A stretch of DNA of 64,000 nt from Nepenthes gracilis (Eukaryota; Streptophyta; Magnoliopsida; Caryophyllales; Nepenthaceae): NCBI GenBank assembly GCA_033239525.1, contig BSYO01000026.1, positions 9,642,457 through 9,706,456 of the forward strand, given 5' to 3'. Both the position numbers and the translations under genes were made by a program. Below, one piece after another: positions 23,216-35,858 of the stretch (positions are counted from its first letter, which is position 1; the number at the start of each line of letters is the position of its first letter). Below the pieces are notes generated by a model. It made no database searches. It had not been told where the DNA came from and saw only the letters and a program-made list of their open reading frames with translations.

Positions 23216-24535
23216 CATTGTAAGTTTTGATTGTTCAATAATTGAGATTGTACTTAAGATACATAAAATCACCAAATAGTAATACAAATTTCAATCCATT
23301 ACATTATAACAACCACTATCTTCTTTTTCTTCTCATTAAAAAAATTAAAGCGTAATTGATCCATGAACTGTAATAACAAATCACAGTAAATGCAAATATA
23401 AGGAATAGAGCTTTTTATTCAACAGCTCAACAAATATAGCATATACAACGAAATTAGAAACAAAGAAATAGCAAAATCCAGATGCAGGTAGCAGCAATAT
23501 AATGTTTTTCAAATGAACTGTGCAACTACATATACAATATATATATATTTTTATGGAACGAGCTGAAAATCTGAAACAAACTAGAAAACTGAAACACAGA
23601 AACAATAAATACAAATTTTTATGCTGGAACATGTTTTTCAAACCAGAAAGATAGAAACAACAAAATCCAAATCCAGATACAACATATATAATAAATACAA
23701 CATATGCAGCTACATATAATTTTTAGCATTCAAAATATGGAACGAATTGAAAATCTGGAAACAAATATGAAAATCTAGAAACAAATATGCTAAAGAACCT
23801 AACATATGTAAACAAAGACACTGAAAATAGAAATATAAATCTAGAAACGAATATGCTAAAGGGTCTAACTTATGTAAACAGAGGCATTGTAAAATCTAAC
23901 AAAATCCAAAAATAAACTAGGGCTAGAAACGATTTTTCAGGCTGGAAACAGAAACATAAATAGAGACAATTGAAACAAACTAGGGTTTTGCATAACTCAG
24001 AAAATCGAAACCTACAAATCGAAATAGGATTTCACACATCCTAAATATAAATTTATTGAGAAATTTCTAGTAAATCTGTAATGACAAACAACAAAATCGA
24101 ACTAGGATTTGGCCCAAATGAGAGTTTTTTTTTTTTTTTTTTTGGATAGAAGTCAAATTCTCAAGTTATAAGAAATTTCTTACCTTCTACAAGTTTATTA
24201 AAAACAATGGAAACATAAGGAGAGAATGCAGTGAAGGAGAACGGTGGAAGCAGCAAGGGAGAGAGCGTCACGAGAGAATGAGATGAAATAGAAGCAAAAG
24301 GTGTGAATAATTAAGGGCATTTTTGAGATATTATAAATTTGATGCAGGAATAGTTATTCCAAATTATCCAGGAATAACTAATACCAATAAAAAGGTGTCA
24401 ATATTTATTTCATGAGATATGAAAATAACTAATCCTCAAAAATATTTATTCTTTATCAAAATACAACCAAACGGAAGAATAAATATTTCCGGTGGAATAA
24501 TATGGAAATAAAAATTCTATTTTCACCAACCAAAT

Positions 24536-26862
24536 GCCACCTGAGTATCCTTTTTATTTTCTTTTTCTCTCTTCTCTTATTTGGGATAAGACATATTTAT
24601 AACCTAGGGTCTTATTCGACCGATCAGCATTTGAAATCTTTATACGTATTCAGAGTCATTTTGGGTTAATTATGAGAAGGCGTTACTTTTAGCATGTAAC
24701 TATTATCCTAATTTTATGAGAAGGCTGCCTGGCCAATAATGATAGGGTTATTTCAACCTTTTTTTGAATCAAGTTATTAACTAGCTAATGATTATCCTTC
24801 AGTTTCTTTTTATTTTTTAATAACTGACTGATTGAATTAAGTCTTTTAGTTAATATCCTTGAGAGTTATTATTCAACAAATTGAATTTGATTTTGTCATT
24901 TTTTTGTCTGAGCCGTTGAGATTTCGGTCTTGACCCAAGCTTACGTTGGGTTAATTGGGTTGAATTAATAGTTGTATTCATTAACATACCTTAAAATATT
25001 ATAGTGAAAATCAAAAAATTACCCCTAACGTCATGGGGAAAGTATGATGACTTGTGACACCGTCTATTGAGATATAATAGGTATATACTACCTTATCCTC
25101 GTGGTGTATCATGGAGAATATGATCTTCGATTATGTGAATTTATATAATCTTTTTCTCAATTAATCACTCTATTAGTTGGTAAGGCCTACTAGCCCTGAT
25201 TCTTTAAAATATGTAATGTAAGAAATATTGACAAATAAAAAAAAGAATTAAGTATAAGAAAAAAAAATTGTTTACATCATGAAAATTGTTCTAAAAGAAT
25301 ATATATATTTTTACATATATCACAACTCCTATTCCTCTCTATAATGTTTTTTGATAAAAATATGCATGTTCTTGATTATTATGTGTCTTATTGAGTACTT
25401 AGTTCACTTTCTTACTATTTTTCTTACCCTTCAAATGATACACAAGAGTTTATATCTCGATAAGTAGGAATAGAGCCTTAAATATTTATGTTATACTTAG
25501 AAATAATGTACTTAGTTCAGTTTAAGTAGTGATGTATTAAGTTTATAAATTTTGTAATATGTTATTGAATATTAGAGCTTTCGTAATTATTTATGTTATC
25601 TTATATGCTTCCGCAATATTTGTATAAAATGTGTTTGTGATTTTAGAGGCATCTTTCTTGATCAAGACCCAATAACGTACTCGACAGTATGATGTTGATA
25701 CCACCGATATTATAGTGATGATAAGGATCTTGTGAAGATAAGAGACTTTATCACATATTAACATGATAATTATAAAAATATTAATAATTAAAGAAATAAG
25801 AACCCGGGACATGACATGCTTGATCGTGTCTATATGGCACATGCGCCAATCGGGCATATGGACTTCTCATGACTGTTGACCGTCATTTCATATAGAAAAT
25901 GGAAAGAAAAGGGAGAAAAAGAAGAGAGAATGAGAAAGAAGAAGATATCAAAACTTTATTTCATCATATCAATTAGATCAAAGAGAGAAGATAAATAGTA
26001 CCAAACTTGTTCTTTTATTTATTTTATATATCCTTGATCTTGACTATATTTCTTATTTTAATATACATACATATTACCATTTACCCTTTTATTTTGAATA
26101 TTATTGTATACGAGTGCGTTTCACTAAACATTTTAATTTTATTGAATATTGAAATAGTTTATTTATTTTACGCAGAATAAGTAAATATTTTTTAAAACTA
26201 TGTTCGTATATAAAAATATTTATGAAATAAAAGTTGTAAAACTTATATATTTGACATTGTATGTGTTAGCCCATGTAAGTGCCCAGTTCAGATCTTATTT
26301 TGTTTTGATATGAATTTATACTTTCATTTAAGGTAGGAAGTTCTATATTCATATTTTTCAAACAAAGCAAAAAATTTTAAATATTTACTATAGAGTCTGC
26401 CATTTGATACTTTATTGAGAACTATTACAAAAAAAAATTAAAGAAATTATATATATTTGGATGTCCCACAATATTAGTCATACTTGAATATTACAACTAT
26501 TATTGACAATTAGTAAAAGAAAATAGTATTAGATGCCGTCTATTTGGAATAATTTATAAAAGGTTTACATATGATTCTAAGTAATATCATTTTGATATAA
26601 GATTACAAAGAGAACATTTAACCCTTTTAAAATATTAACCTTTTAGTCCTTAATTTTGGCATGATTTGGATTTTTATAATTTTACTTACATCATATTTGA
26701 TATTTTGAAAAGTCTAACATTGAGATTTATAAGTTTTGATATAATATTCGAAGCCTTTAAACCTTTGACATTTGATAATTTTGGAATAGTATGATTTTGA
26801 GTTTGAATGATCTCATATAATTTATATTATTTGATTTTTGTATGAGGATTACAACCTTTGTG
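24536..26862. other. AT-rich intergenic DNA, no gene seen
   Basis: No frame here resembles a known protein. The 88-codon minus-strand frame at 25591-25857 has no family motif. No RNA gene was recognised. Confidence 0.5.
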
Positions 26863-26867
26863 TATGA

Positions 26868-28051
26868 TGTTAGTCATATTTTGTATTAGTATATTTCGTG
26901 ACCATGTCGGGTTACTTGTTTGATCGTTCATCATGCATTTTTATGTGTTTAGAAACTCTTCATCAGATTTCCATTCAAGGATTGTCATCACACCTCTCCC
27001 GGTAACATCGGCTGCCCGTCGCTAAACCCCCGTTCAAACACTGCTCATAGAGTAGCTGGAGCTCAAGGCACACTCGAATCTCACTTGAGACCTGATTCTC
27101 AAGAAGCCGAGCTCAAGGCATACTCGATCAGTGCTCAAGTGCCTTATCTAATAGGCCCCCGCTCAATGCTCGCTCTCCATGCTCTCGAGCGCCAAAATTA
27201 GTAACTTGCCAATTGATACTCGCTCACTATGTGCTCAAGCGCCAAAACCAGTGACCTCCTGCTTGAAGCTCGCATTCTTCTTACTTGAGCGTCTGGGATT
27301 TTTTCTCTTGAAACCCTAAGCGCTCCTGCCGCGCACTCGAGCTACACTCGATTGTTGTGATAATGGTCATATTTTTAACCGTATTTTTCAAGCCTATCTA
27401 TAAATTTCTCCCTTATTTCATTTGCCCTAACTCTTGCTTGTACATTTGAACGTCTATTTTCAGAGCAAACAAAATTGTTCATGCTTTAACCTTACTCCAT
27501 TTGATAAAACCAAAACTACATTTTTGTGCTCGTGTGTCAAGGTTTTTTTACTACTCTTACTTTCTCATTGTACAACTTCTTACCCATTTACCTTTGTTAG
27601 TGACGTTGGTAGCATGTAAAAGGGGTTCCAATGATATTTGGTACTTCAAGTAATTTATGAGAGAAAATTGACATGAAAATCGAAAGGCATCCGATTCCAT
27701 TGCCGCAAGGAAGTCCAAGGAGTTTCTTAGTAAGGATTACAAGATGGAAGTAAATCGGCTAAATTAGCGCATCTATATCACTTGGTCTATAAGTTGATTT
27801 TCCTAATATATATGTTCCCTAATTGTTGAAACGTGGAGGGTTTTTTTCAATAGTCGCGGTTATCGAATTTTTCCTTCGTCACCAAAAATTGTCTCTTTTT
27901 TATTATTACTTTATCCTTTGTACTTGTTTGTATTTATATCATCTAAATTTAAATATTTTTTACGTGTATTGAATATTTATATTTTTACTATTTCGTAAAT
28001 TTATTAAGAGGTCAAAACTTTATTATGTCTTGTGATGAATAGTTCCTTTCA
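26868..28051 (+). repeat. 5' LTR of the Copia-type element
   Basis: It begins TGTTAG and ends TTTCA, followed by the primer-binding site. It aligns along its length with 30317-31487. The middle (about 27150-27310) contains iterated words of the type CTCGAGCGCCAAAA or CTCAAGCGCCAAAA about 60 bases apart. The 3' part carries TCTATAAATTTCTCCCTTATTT, a TATA-like region. Confidence 0.85.
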
Positions 28052-28053
28052 CT

Positions 28054-28066
28054 TGGTATTAGAGAC
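28054..28066 (+). other. Primer-binding site of the Copia-type element
   Basis: TGGTATTAGAGAC starts two bases after the LTR end. It resembles TGGTATCAGAGC, complementary to the 3' end of plant initiator-methionine tRNA and used by most Copia elements. Confidence 0.75.
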
Positions 28067-28099
28067 TTACCCCGATTATCGTGGCTCCCGATCTAAATG

Positions 28100-29740
28100 T
28101 ATACAAGTGGATCTCTATCTGCTCCTCCATTCTTTGATGGGAGCAATTATACAAATTAGAAGGTTCGTATGAGAGCCTTCTTCAAATCGATGGATGAACG
28201 CGTGTTAGCTAACACTCAAATTGGGTGGACTCTACCCAAAAGTACTTCTGTGATGAACTGAAAGTTCTGTCCTTATGGACAAAAGAAGGCTTGATTTGTG
28301 CAATTACAATAGCAATGGGTTACAAGCCATTTTTATGGCGGTATCCTCTGAAGAGTTTAAACACATATCTATGTATGAGACCTCTAAAGATGCATAGGAC
28401 ATTCTTAAAATTACCAATGAAGGAACAAAATTAAAAAAATTTAAAATTACAAATACTTATAACTAGATTTGAAGATATCCGAATGAAGGATGATGAAACA
28501 TTTGATAAATTTTATACATAATTAGATGATATTGTGAACTTCATATTTAATTTAAAAGAATGAATTCCTGAAAATATAATTATTAGAAAAGTTCCTAGGT
28601 CGCTCCCTGAGCGATTTAGGCCTAAAGTCACAACTATCGAAAAAAATAAAAATCTTGATAAAATAAAGATAAAAAAACTTGTAGGATTTTTCCAAACTTA
28701 TGAGCACATACTTCCATAGTCAACAAAGAATAAATTGATTGCTCTAAAATTCTTTAGGGAAAAGAGAGACCGTGACTCTGATGAGGAGTTGAATAGCAAT
28801 GAAGATTTTACCTTATTTGTTAAAAACTTTAAAAAATTCTTGAAGAAAAGTAAAATTTCAGTTAACAAACCAAATGTGGATTTAAAAATATCACTTAAAC
28901 TTGATAAGAAAGATTAGCGTGAAATTAAAGAATCCAAGTTAAAAAATACTCAATAAGTTCAATGCTATGAGTGTCAAGGTTTTGGCCATTATTATATTGA
29001 ATGTCCAAATATTAAGCATCAACGAAGTCAAGCTTTAAAAACTAATGCGCTCTTGAGTGATGACAAAAAAGAAAATGTTGAAAGATGTACTAACAAATGC
29101 CAAGTCAAATATATGGCTTTTGTGACATCTCTATGTAAAAATGATGAAAATTTAGAAAAAAACTTGGATTAGATTGGCAACTCTAAAAATGAGTCAGAAA
29201 TTCAGTATTATGACCTTCAAGACACATATAATAAATTATTTGAAGAATGCCTAAAGATCCAGAAAACCTATGTCTCTAAAGCTAAGACTATCGGATACTA
29301 AAAAGTAAATGTTGAGCTAAAACCAAGCTTGAGAATAAAACTCATAAAATTAAAAAATTGTCTAAATCATTTACTGAAGAGATAAAGGCTCTTGAATTCG
29401 AACTTGAAGTTGCTCACAATGATTTGAAATAATTGTCCAATTGGTCCAAGCAATTGGACCATATGCTCAGTTTGGGAAAACTTGGAGGAAATAAAATTGG
29501 GTTTGGTTATTCAGACAATGTCTAAAAAGCAAATGTTAACTCTAAAGATGTATTTGTCCGAGCCACGTTAATCCCAAGAGAAAGTAACACATTATTTGCT
29601 CGTGTTGATCAGTCATCAACAGTTTCCCCAAAGAAATATGCCAATACATAATTCTAACGGCAATACTAAATTCGTTCCCACTTGTCATGGATGTACCATT
29701 ATTGGCCATATTCGCCCCTATTGTCCGTAACATTGAGTCA
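28100..29740 (+). pseudogene. Copia gag remnant with two CCHC zinc knuckles
   Basis: In shifting frames the translation matches plant Copia gag. It opens with SAPPFFDGSNYTN and MRAFFKSMDERV (family: PPxFDGxNYxxWKxRM), followed by a middle with DETFDKFY and LPERFRPKVT. A first CCHC knuckle, CYECQGFGHYYIEC, lies at 28963-29004. A Lys/Glu-rich coiled-coil-like spacer follows, and then a second CCHC knuckle, CHGCTIIGHIRPYC, at 29683-29724. Stops and frameshifts are frequent. In complete relatives the second knuckle is followed by protease and integrase; here the sequence instead runs quickly to the polypurine tract. Confidence 0.75.
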
Positions 29741-30316
29741 AAATAATTTTTAAAAACTCAAAGATAAAGCATCTCATTTGTTGTATCAACATTCTAAATG
29801 ATCAAGTGACAAATTTAAGCAACATAGTAAAACGTGGTAAGAAAATATGAATCAAGAAGTGTGAACTCTATTACCCTTTGATCATTCGTGATAAAAAGGG
29901 AGAGTAAATCTCCGCCTTAGAGGAAGCTTTAATTATTTGTTTTAGGAGGAGATAGGGGGAGGTCATCCTTATTAGGGGAAATTATTTTATGATTAGTTAT
30001 TATCATTTACTCTGTTTATCCATGGTTCTCCTACGCTTTGATATATTCTATTTATTTTCTACTGTTATTTTCCTACTATAATCTATTTTTGCACTAACCA
30101 TGGTTGTTTAGGAATAGCAGCTCTTCCCTGGCACACAGTAGCTCAGCAGCTTCAGTATATTTTTTTGTACTTCATTATGTATTGTGTCGATTGTACCTGG
30201 GAGTTAATTTTCATGTACACGGATTCTATATCGGTGATATCTAAACCAGTGATTATCTTATATTTTATTTTCTTCTTTTGTATGGGATTTTGTTATGAAA
30301 TTGCCAAAGGGGAGAT

Positions 30317-31487
30317 TATTAGTTGTATTTTGTGTTGGCATATTCTGTGACTGTATCGGGCTGCTTGTTTGGCCGTTCATCATGCATTTTCATGTGTTTG
30401 GAAGTTCTTCATCAATTTTTGTTTGAGGATCATCATCGCACCTCTCCCAACAACCACGGTTGCCCGTTGCCCGACTCGCATTTGAGCACTACTCACAGAG
30501 TAGTTAGAGCTCAATGCATACTCGAATCTCACTTAAGAGCTGATTCCTAAGAAGCTGAGCTTGATGCATGCTCAATCCGCGCTCAAGCGCCGTATCAAGT
30601 AAGCCCTCGCTTGATACTCGCACTCCATGAGCTCGAGCGCCAAACCTAGTTGCCTGCTGCTCGGTACTCGCTCGCCATGCACTCAAGCGCCAAAACTAGT
30701 GGCCTCCCGCTCGAAGCTCGCCTTCTTCTCGCTTGAGCGCATGGGATTTTTTCCTCTAGAAACCCTAGGTGCGCTCGAGCGCAACGACAACAATCATATT
30801 TTTAAACACGTTTTTTGAGCCTCTCTATAAATTTTTCCTTTATTTCATTTTCCCTAACTCTTGCTTGTGCATTTGAGCGCCCATTTTCAGAGCAAACAAA
30901 ATTCTTCATGCTTTGACCTTACTCCATTTGAGAAAACCAAAACTATATTTTTGTGCTCGTGTGTTAAGGATTATTTTACCACTCTTACTTTATCATTGTT
31001 CCACTTCTTACCCATTTACCTTTGTTGGCGATGTTGGAGCATGAAAAATGGATCCCGGTGGTACTTGGTATTTCAAGTAGTTCGTGAGAGAAAATTGACG
31101 CCAAAATCGGAAAGTATCTGGTTTTATTGCCGCGAGTAAGTCTAATGAGTTCCTTGATAGGGATCATAAGATGGGAGTAAGTCAACTAAATTAGCGCGTC
31201 TATACCATCCAATTTGTAAGTTGATTTTCATAGTGTATATCTTCACTAACCGTTAAAGTCCGGAGAATTTTTCTCGATAGCCACGGCTATCAAATTTTTT
31301 CTTCATCATAAAAAATTATCTCTTTTTTAATTATTACTCATTACTTTACATTTTGTACTTATTAATATTTATATTATTTGGATTTAAATATTTTTTATAT
31401 GTATTAAATATTTATATTTTTACTACTTTCATAAATTTATTAAGGGGTCGGAACTTTATTGTGTCTTGACACAGATAGTTTCTTTCA
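30317..31487 (+). repeat. 3' LTR of the Copia-type element
   Basis: It starts TATTAG where the partner has TGTTAG, so the terminal TG is mutated, and it ends TTTCA. The TATGA target repeat follows at 31488. The CTCGAGCGC-type iterations recur at about 30600-30740. Substitutions relative to the 5' LTR are spread throughout, indicating an old insertion. Confidence 0.85.
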
Positions 31488-31680
31488 TATGAAATCATAA
31501 TTTAGACTACATCTTTAGAAATCAAGACATATTGGATTCTTGACATGATATTTACAATTTTTTGGTCATTCTATTTGGTTTATACATATGATTAGAAGGC
31601 CCTTTGATTATTTATAGGATTTAGATGGAGAAAATTGAAGACTTTGTTCATTTACTATATTTGGATGTGTAATAAGATTT

Positions 31681-32719
31681 TGATGGGTAGGCCCATAACC
31701 GGTAGGCCCAATAAGAAAGTGGCCCAAAATCGAGAAATATCCAACGCTCGTTAGACAGTCAACACGTTAGCGTTAACCGCCCGTCACACAACAAACGGCC
31801 AAGAGCGATCCTTCAAGACGGTCAACATTGCTGTTGACCGGAAGTACTGTAGTAGCAGCCGTGAAAGACCTTAAACCTAGTACGGGCCAGGCCCAAATTG
31901 ACAGGCAAACTCGTACATGAAAAGTAACGATCCTTTCCATGATTATACACTTTCCCAAAAGCCGATCTCCTCTAAAAAGGCTGCAACGGATTCAGCGCCA
32001 ACAACAGTGTTTAACGGTCACAAGAACATGAAAGGAAAGTAAATAATCTGAAGATCTGTTACACTGTTTAGAAGGGAAACGATCCATCAAATCACGCCAG
32101 TCACGCCCACCAACTCAGAAAAGGCCGCCCAGCGCCAGACTAAGGAAGGTGGCTCTCCCCACCATCTGTATAAATCCAGAGTCTCTACTCTGAAAAGGAC
32201 ATGCTTTTAAGAGAACACACGCTTTCTAAGACAATAGAGACTTTCTGATACAATCTAAGCCACGAACGCATACACTGCTCGAGCAAAAACTCTCTCTCTA
32301 AAGCGTTCACCTTCCAATCCCACTCTAAGCCTCTAGATTGCAGAGTCTTCTCCCGCACTCTCAGAACCATCCTCCAAAGCTTCCATGCTTTCGAGACACT
32401 GCTTCCACTCGTTTTCCGTGAACAGCGAGTTGGAACTCACACTCTCAACGAGCCATGGGATCATCTCTGCTTCTACAAGCCAACACTCCCGACATACTTA
32501 TTTTCTCTTTCTCTCTTTTGCTTACCACTTCACCTACCCAAGTTTGTAGGCTTGTTACTGATTTGAGCGTCGGAGTGTTTTTGGTGGGATAACCTTCCGC
32601 CGGCACCAGACCTCTCATTTTCTATAGTGGTGTGTAGGATTCAAACTCAGCCAATGGAGTCGGATCAAATCAACCACCCGAATCCGAAACTGTTCGAAGT
32701 CGGATCCAGATATGTATCA
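31681..32719 (+). repeat. Left LTR of the Tat-type element
   Basis: It starts TGATGGGTAGGCCCATAACC and ends TATGTATCA, one base before the primer-binding site. It contains TTTGAGCGTCGGAGTGTTTT near 32560-32580, a phrase typical of plant Tat-type LTRs. At 31820-31839 it has an inverted repeat, GGTCAACATTGCTGTTGACC. A TATA-like TGTATAAATCC lies at about 32166. Confidence 0.65.
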
Positions 32720-32720
32720 T

Positions 32721-32738
32721 TGGCGCCGTCTGTGAGAA
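32721..32738 (+). other. Primer-binding site of the Tat-type element
   Basis: TGGCGCCGTCTGTGAGAA lies one base past the LTR. TGGCGCCGTCTGTGGGAA is the common form in plant Tat-type Gypsy elements. I do not assign the tRNA. Confidence 0.7.
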
Positions 32739-32800
32739 GCGCTTACAAAAAGTCAACTGCATTTCCCAGAAACTCTCTCCGATCAACATTCCTGAACCGA

Positions 32801-34391
32801 ATGGTGAACACAAGGGTGCAAGCAAGCGAGCCAGCCCGATACGTAGTCTCACCAAACCAGGACCACGCCATTAGCGTTGTGGTCAACGGGGTAGCCGGTG
32901 GAATCCCGACATCTTTTTTCCAAAACCTGGCGAAGTACATGCACAATACAGATAGAATACTCTAGATACTCTGTGTCCGCCAAGAGCAAGCGCAGCTGGG
33001 GGTTACACCAGCGGTAGCCCCAGCACCGGCATCCAGAAGAGGAGGCCAAAGGAAGAAAATTTTGGCCCAACGGACTGGAAGACTGACTAGCACTACCGCG
33101 CCAATATCCTCACACGCCCAAAGTCTTTCAAGGCGTAAGGAGTGAGAAACCAGCGCAACTCTGGAACGGAGGAACCCTAGATACTCCCGAGTGGAGTCTA
33201 GGCCCCAAGCTCAGGAGGGAGCCTCCCGGTCTGTGAGATCAGCCAGAGGCAGTAACCGTCCTGCTGCTGGACCAGCTCGGGGAAGAACGGAGTTGAGAGC
33301 ATATCTCAACTCCAAAAGATCTACTAACGTCGTTCCAGCAGATCCAAGGCTGGAGAAGATATGGAACCGCGTCTTTAAAGACGACGNAACGCACCGCCAA
33401 CATTAACAGATCTCCCTTCACAACGGAGATCTTGAACTATCCTATGCCGGCGAAGTTCAAGATGCCAGCCTTTAACTCTTACGATGGGAGTGCTGATCCT
33501 GTCAACCATCTTGCCCACTTTCGCACCCATCTGGGTCTACAGGGGCTGAACGACGCAGCCATGTATTGCTGCTTCCCCCTCACACTAAAAGGGGACGCAC
33601 GCATCCGGTTTCATCATCTCCCCCCAGACTTGATCGGAAGCTTCCAGGAGCTTGTGGATCTTTTCTTATCTCAGTATGCCTCTAGCTGTTGGGAGGAAAA
33701 ATAGCCATGGCATCTATCACATATCAAGTAGAAGTATGGAGAAAACCCACGGAGGCTTCTAGATCGCTTCGTGGCAGAAGCCAGGTGGATCCCCCGACTC
33801 ACGGAGGAAATGAAACTGGGTAGTTTCATTTCGGTACTAGCACATGGAGAGTACTTTAGGCACCTGGCGCATAAGAACCCGTAGACCTTTCGGGAAGCGA
33901 AGGCTATCACCAGGGCCTATGCGACAATAGAGGAAACTAATGAGGCGAAACATCCTGATCGGCTTGAACAGCCTCGCTCTGTCCCTCCTGAAGGAAAGAG
34001 GAAGCACAACGGTGGTAATTACTCCCACCTAAAGTGCCACAGAGCTGGGCCACCAGAGCGCAAGGACCACGGACCCATAAGCCTGATGCCCTTAACTGAT
34101 ACGCACTGAAACGTCCTTATGCAGATCCGTGGGGATAAGTTCCTTAAGTGGCCAAAACCACTTAAGAAGGCGGAGGGAGAAAATCCAGCCAAGTATTGCG
34201 ATTTTCATCGATCTCTCGGGTACCCCACGGAGGACTGCAAGACTCTTCAAAGGCAGATTGAGGAGCTAATTAGAAGGGGCCACCTCACCAGGTTCGTCAA
34301 AGGCCCCGGGTCAAAGCTCACTGCAATGCGGCGAAGGATCGGGGGACCTCTCTACCACGAAACCGAGTCACGACAGGAGTGGTCAACATGA
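32801..34391 (+). pseudogene. Tat-type Gypsy gag remnant
   Basis: The start MVNTRVQ is the usual opening of this family's gag. The core at 33432-33704 has MPAKFKMPAFNSYDGSADPV, NHLAHF and CCFPLTLKGDARIRF (family: KFKMP, YDG, DPxxHL, FPxTLKGxA). The segment at 34119-34310 has KYCDFHRSLGYPTEDCKTL and IEELIRRGHLTRFVK, the conserved end of gag before protease. The frame breaks several times, including near the single N at 33387. Gag proteins form the cytoplasmic particle that packages element RNA. Confidence 0.8.
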
Positions 34392-35191
34392 TCACCACCC
34401 GGCCAATCAAGACTCCGGTGGACAATAGGGATCAACATGTAGGGAGAAAGAAGCAGCGCACTACTGACAACGTCATTAGTTTTAGTGACGATGACTTGGC
34501 ACATGTAGTTTTCCCCCATGTCGACCCCCTCGTTGTACCTACACTCGTTTCCGACGGTAACGTCAACTACCAGATGAAACGTGTATTTATTGATAATGAA
34601 AGTTCACGTTATTTTCTTTACCTTGATACGTTTTTTAAACTCGGTTTGAAAAAGACAATTAAAACCTATAGAAGGCCCATTTATGGCCTCGACAATGAAC
34701 TGGTGCCCGTTCAAGAGACGATCAGACTTGAAGTCACCCTAAGAACGTACTTGAGAACGGCAAGTCGTACACTCACCTTCTTGGTAGTCGACTTGCTCTC
34801 TGTGTACAACGCAATACTAGGCCGACCATGCCTAACAGCGTTCGGGGCTGTCACTTCAATACCACACCTTAAAATGAAATTTCCAACGCCATACGGTGTG
34901 GGCGAAGTACAGGATGACCAAGTCGCTGGGCGGACATATTATATGTCCCAAATCGCTCCTAACGACAGCAACAAAACAACGGGAGAACTTGACGATCGAG
35001 ACGAGAAAACCTTGCAGCAAGTGCAGTCTAGTGAGATAACCGGCTTAGTCCCATTGAATCTGGATGATCCGAGAAGGTGCGATTTAATCACAAAAACTCC
35101 ACCGTGGGCTACGCAAGAATCGACCGCGTTCCTTGGAATATTGACATCTTCGCATGGACTCCCGCTGACACGCCTAGGATTCCAAACCTGA
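34379..35191 (+). pseudogene. Tat-type Gypsy protease region, 270-codon open frame
   Basis: This is the longest open frame in the window. It contains ISFSDDDLAHVVFPHVDPLV, a pre-protease motif of the group. Next is the aspartic protease active-site region IDNESSRYFLYLDTFFKLG, where relatives have VDNGSS or VDTGSS, so the active-site Gly is Glu here. The flap/C-terminal block VVDLLSVYNAILGRPCLTAF matches the family's FxVVD, YNAILGRP and AF. The Gly-to-Glu change should abolish proteolysis even though the frame is open. The last 60 codons lead toward reverse transcriptase. Confidence 0.8.
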
Positions 35192-35858
35192 TAATGGTCC
35201 ACAAGTTGGGCCTCGACCTAGATCGAAAACCTGTCAAGTAGAAGCGAAGAAACCACTCAGTGGAAAAGCTAATCACCATCCGGGAGGAAGTAAAGAAACT
35301 ATTGGAGGCCGTATTCATCGGGAGGTTCAATACCTTGATTGGCTCTCTAACGCTCGTCTTAGTAAAGAAGAGTAACTAAAGTGGAGAATGCGTCAATTTC
35401 ACCTGCGTTAACAAAGCTTGCCCTGACTTTCCTTTACCAGTCGACCCTCTTGGTGGACTCGATATCCCGCATGAGCTCTTGAGCTTCATGGGCCCTTACT
35501 CGTTCTGTGACGAGATCGGATAAGTTCGGATAGCGAAAACCATACCTCGTTCATGATAGGACAGGCACCTATTATTATAAAGTTATACCCTTTCGACTAA
35601 AGAATACAGAACCCACCTACCCGGTAATTTGGTGAACAAAATGTTTGAAAAATGGATCGGCCACAATATAGAAGTCTATGTTGTGACATGCTCGTCGAGA
35701 GCAAGTTATGGGCGACCATATCAACGTCTGGCGAGTTCTTTGAGAGGTGCTCACAGAGCATCGAAATGAAGGCCGATTCAACTAAGTGTGTCTTCGGGTG
35801 GCTCTCAAGAAAATTCCTCGGGTTTCATCGTCTCCCAACGAGAGATCGAAGTAAACCC
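35192..35858 (+). pseudogene. Gypsy reverse transcriptase remnant, cut by the gap
   Basis: Broken frames give KRRNHSVEKL, IREEVKKLLEAVFI, LVLVKKSN, ECVNFTCVNKACPDFPLPV and LLSFMGPYSF. These match in order the opening of Tat-type reverse transcriptase (EEVxKLLEAGFI, NVVLVKK, MCVDFTDLNKACPKD, LLSFMDAYSG). Stops occur inside. The YVDD catalytic region is not visible before the Ns at 35859. Confidence 0.7.

Larger units (their letters stand above)
19560..24535 (-). mobile_element. PIF/Harbinger DNA transposon, decayed
   Basis: The element is about 5 kb. Its left end (CGTTTGATTGATGAAATAAAATAA) and the complement of its right end (CATTTGGTTGGTGAAAATAGAA) are imperfect inverted repeats, matching those of the MITE at 11440-12495. 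Inside, on the minus strand, are a PIF/Harbinger DDE transposase remnant (about 22240-23215) and a Myb/SANT-like ORF1 remnant (about 20560-21120), the two-gene layout of this superfamily. Stops and frameshifts interrupt both, so the copy should be inactive. Much of the remainder is AT-rich non-coding DNA. The 3-bp target duplication was not resolved with confidence. Confidence 0.75.
26868..31487 (+). mobile_element. Copia-type retrotransposon lacking pol, with intact boundaries
   Basis: Two related LTRs (26868-28051 and 30317-31487) enclose only about 2.27 kb. The 5-bp sequence TATGA directly precedes the left LTR (26863-26867) and directly follows the right one (31488-31492), a target-site duplication that fixes the boundaries. 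The sequence after the left LTR, TGGTATTAGAGAC at 28054, matches the initiator-Met primer site of Copia elements. A purine run AAAGGGGAGA ends just before the right LTR. The interior holds gag remnants and two CCHC knuckles. I find no protease, integrase, reverse transcriptase or RNase H. The element would have depended on a relative for mobility. Confidence 0.85.
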
